This document shows positions 25,305 to 26,803 of a stretch of DNA of 26,803 nt, piece after piece; the first letter of the stretch is position 1; every line of letters begins with the position of its first letter. The DNA is from Ichthyophthirius multifiliis (taxonomy: Eukaryota; Ciliophora; Oligohymenophorea; Hymenostomatida), in NCBI RefSeq assembly GCF_000220395.1, contig NW_004086161.1, positions 1 through 26,803 of the forward strand, given 5' to 3'. Below the pieces are notes generated by a model that was not told the DNA's origin, did not search any database, and was given only the letters and a program-made list of their open reading frames with translations. A program made the translations under genes and the position numbers.

Positions 25305-25481
25305 TTATATATTTATATTTATATAATTATTTTTCTTATATGTTATTTTATTTTAAATAGTTCATTTAAAAAATTTGAAAATGTTGTAAAAAAGACATTT
25401 TTAAGTTAAGATATAAGTTGTATTCCTCCAAAAGAATATGGTGATAGATTTTATTTATTTATGATAAATTAATTATATTGA
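22067..25481 (+). CDS. EF-hand / phosphatidylinositol-4-phosphate 5-kinase fusion protein
   Basis: ATG 22067 to TGA 25479-25481. Introns are 22390-22482, one in 22870-22942 (exact ends uncertain), 22974-23035, 23757-23833, 24289-24331, 24441-24517, 24689-24758, 24938-24989, 25061-25146 and 25227-25360, giving about 890 aa. After a Lys/Asn/Gln-rich N-terminus comes a calcium-sensor-like module with EF-hand loops DTKQQGNVDFED and DYDRDGEVSFEE, then MFGWFEFLN. A Lys/Gln linker follows, then a complete PIP kinase: GPEGLLGNLIMGN, glycine-rich SGKSGSFFYYSQD, catalytic Lys in FMLKTIS, YDLKGSKYGR, ALKDNDW, IIDYSLLVGF, YIGIIDILTQF, and ISCIPPKEYGDRF. The enzyme phosphorylates phosphatidylinositol phosphate at membranes. 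The activation loop has KKFEN, with Glu where type I (PI4P 5-kinases) have Glu and type II have Ala. Calcium control by the EF-hands is inferred from architecture. Confidence 0.92.
22395..22457. repeat. (TA)n microsatellite inside the first intron of the EF-hand/PIP kinase gene
   Basis: About 30 TA units following the GT donor at 22390; the tract fills most of the 93-nt intron. Confidence 0.9.
22979..23026. repeat. (TA)n microsatellite inside the third intron of the EF-hand/PIP kinase gene
   Basis: An interrupted TA tract between the donor at 22974 and the acceptor TTTAG at 23031-23035. Confidence 0.85.
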
Positions 25482-25593
25482 TATTTAAATTAATTAATAA
25501 TTTTTATATATAATAATTTTTAAATTTATATTTTTTATTTTTATTATTAAAAATCATATAATAGTATTTATTATATTTTATATTTTTAAAAAA
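25482..25593. promoter_or_regulatory. Short intergenic region, likely 3' end and promoter
   Basis: Only about 110 bp of A/T separates the PIP kinase stop from the next ATG, so the 3' end signal of one gene and the promoter of the next must share it. No specific motif is distinguishable. Confidence 0.35.
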
Positions 25594-26484
25594 ATGAATA
25601 TTAATAAATAATAAAATTCAAATTATGTATTATAATTTTTGAAAGATAAAATAAATCAAAGTAAAAAATAAATTCGAGAAAAAGAGGAAAATCTAAAAGG
25701 GATTAAATCTGCAAATAATTTATAATTATAAAAAGACCATAGAATAATACAAAATAAAACAAATGTATAAGAAAATTTCAATTCATTATTATCCTTAAAA
25801 TAATAAAGTTCCCTTTCATATAAAAATGAAGAAAATTTTATAAATAATAATATTTAAACAATTTAAAATTTAGAAAATAAAAATGGCTTTTAACAAATTA
25901 AAATAAGCGATAATGCAAGTAAAATTAATACATATAATCAAAATAATATAGAGCTTTCAATAAATTCAACAAAAATGAGTGAATTATAAAATCAAAATAA
26001 TATTTTTAAGAGTCATATTTAGTATATTTAAAATAATCATGAATAAATTATTAAAAAATATTAAAATGAGCTAAATTTATAATAGGAAAAGTTTGCTTAT
26101 CACGAAAAAAATATTAAGAATAAATTAAAGATATTAAAGTTTAAAGCATTTAATAAATATATAATTTAGAATTACAGTTAAATATATAAAAAGCTTAAAA
26201 TGAACAAAATAAATAAAAATAAATATAAATTTAAGAAATGTATGAAAATTAAATTAAAATTATGCAAGAAAATCATAAAAAAACTAAATAAAATTTAGTA
26301 AATAAAAATAAGCAAATATTAAAAAAAAAATATTTTATTTAATATATTTTTATCTTAAATTTTTTATATATAATTTTTATTAATTGCATTTTTTATAATT
26401 TTTAAAATAACTTTATTTTAAAAGGAAATTAAAATAATGAATTTATAATAATAAATAGATGAAAAACTTTTTATAAATAAATGA
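25594..26484 (+). CDS. Asn/Gln-rich coiled-coil protein, with apparent frameshift
   Basis: ATG 25594 (aaaaaaATG) to TGA 26482-26484. A phase-0 intron lies at 26298-26424. The first 170 residues are Asn/Gln/Ser-rich and unstructured-looking. From KKYQNELNLQQEKFAYHE onward the protein is a coiled coil that, after a one-base shift at the A7 run 26105-26111, continues as LELQLNIQKAQNEQNKQ and MYENQIKIMQENHKK. The last exon encodes EIKIMNLQQQIDEKLFINK, which continues the heptads. Both halves read well only when one A is added to the run, so a base-calling or true frameshift is likely. No domain family was recognised; a structural role is inferred only from the coiled coil. Confidence 0.68.
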
Positions 26485-26803
26485 ATTTTAATATATTACT
26501 TTTTATCAAAGTATTTATTTTATATATAGTGTAAATTTTTAAAAAAAATCAATTAAAAAAAATGAACAAATTCCATTTTTTATCATCCTTTTTATAAATT
26601 TTATTAAAAAAAAAAAAAATAGAAAAAAAAAAAAAAAATATGATAAATTAATAATTATAAGAAAAATAATTAAAAAAAGAATTAAATTAAATTTTCTTTA
26701 AGTAAAAATACTATTCAAATAAAATATATTTTAATTTAATAAGTAATCATAATTTATTAAATTATGTTTTTTATATACAAATAAATATTTAATTATATAT
26801 ATA
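26485..26803. other. Intergenic, A/T-rich with poly-A tracts
   Basis: A/T-only sequence with A13 and A15-type runs near 26607-26638. No coding frame or RNA gene was seen before the window ends. Confidence 0.5.

Noticed and set aside
22067..25481. Two separate genes (calcium sensor and PIP kinase)
   Set aside because: The exon 23036-23756 links the modules in one frame, and no promoter-like gap or TGA separates them.

Overview
The window is macronuclear-type DNA from an oligohymenophorean ciliate. Every recognisable gene uses TAA and TAG as glutamine codons, only TGA ends a protein, introns are short (about 24-270 nt) and AT-pure, and the sequence is extremely A+T-rich with long (TA)n tracts. 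Base composition and gene style fit Ichthyophthirius multifiliis best, with a Tetrahymena-like relative as the alternative; this is inference, not a database match. Conventional ORF calling misses most of the content, so the genes below were traced by hand with the ciliate code and GT..AG splicing.

Layout: (1) the 3' part of a sperm-tail PG-rich repeat (SHIPPO/ODF3-like) microtubule protein, + strand, 1-1635. (2) A convergent minus-strand membrane-anchored protein with a possible decayed AAA/STAND fold, 1759-2957. (3) A small four-helix membrane protein, +, 3398-3885. (4) A coiled-coil protein with a short alveolin/articulin-like V-P-V stretch, +, 4318-5851. (5) A very large (about 1,870 codon) multi-pass membrane protein with a PAS-like domain, minus, 6368-12417, split by six introns. 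(6) A small coiled-coil protein, minus, 13027-13797. (7) A 2.7 kb gene desert, 13798-16529. (8) Acylaminoacyl-peptidase (S9C), +, 16530-18966. (9) A casein kinase 1 with an Asn/Gln/Glu-rich tail, +, 19238-21256. (10) An EF-hand plus phosphatidylinositol-phosphate kinase fusion, +, 22067-25481. (11) An Asn/Gln-rich coiled-coil protein, +, 25594-26484.

The genes do not form an operon. Several themes of ciliate cell biology sit side by side: axonemal or cortical cytoskeleton (STPGR and coiled-coil proteins), membrane sensing (PAS-membrane protein), calcium/phosphoinositide signalling (EF-hand PIP kinase), protein phosphorylation (CK1) and protein turnover (acylaminoacyl-peptidase).

The most interesting points are the EF-hand/PIP5K fusion, an architecture shared with apicomplexans; the giant PAS-membrane protein; a series of apparent single-base frameshifts that mostly fall in A or T homopolymers inside otherwise intact genes; and the gene desert, which has one TGA-free frame about 2.5 kb long and a switch from purine-rich to pyrimidine-rich strand near 15.5-15.6 kb.
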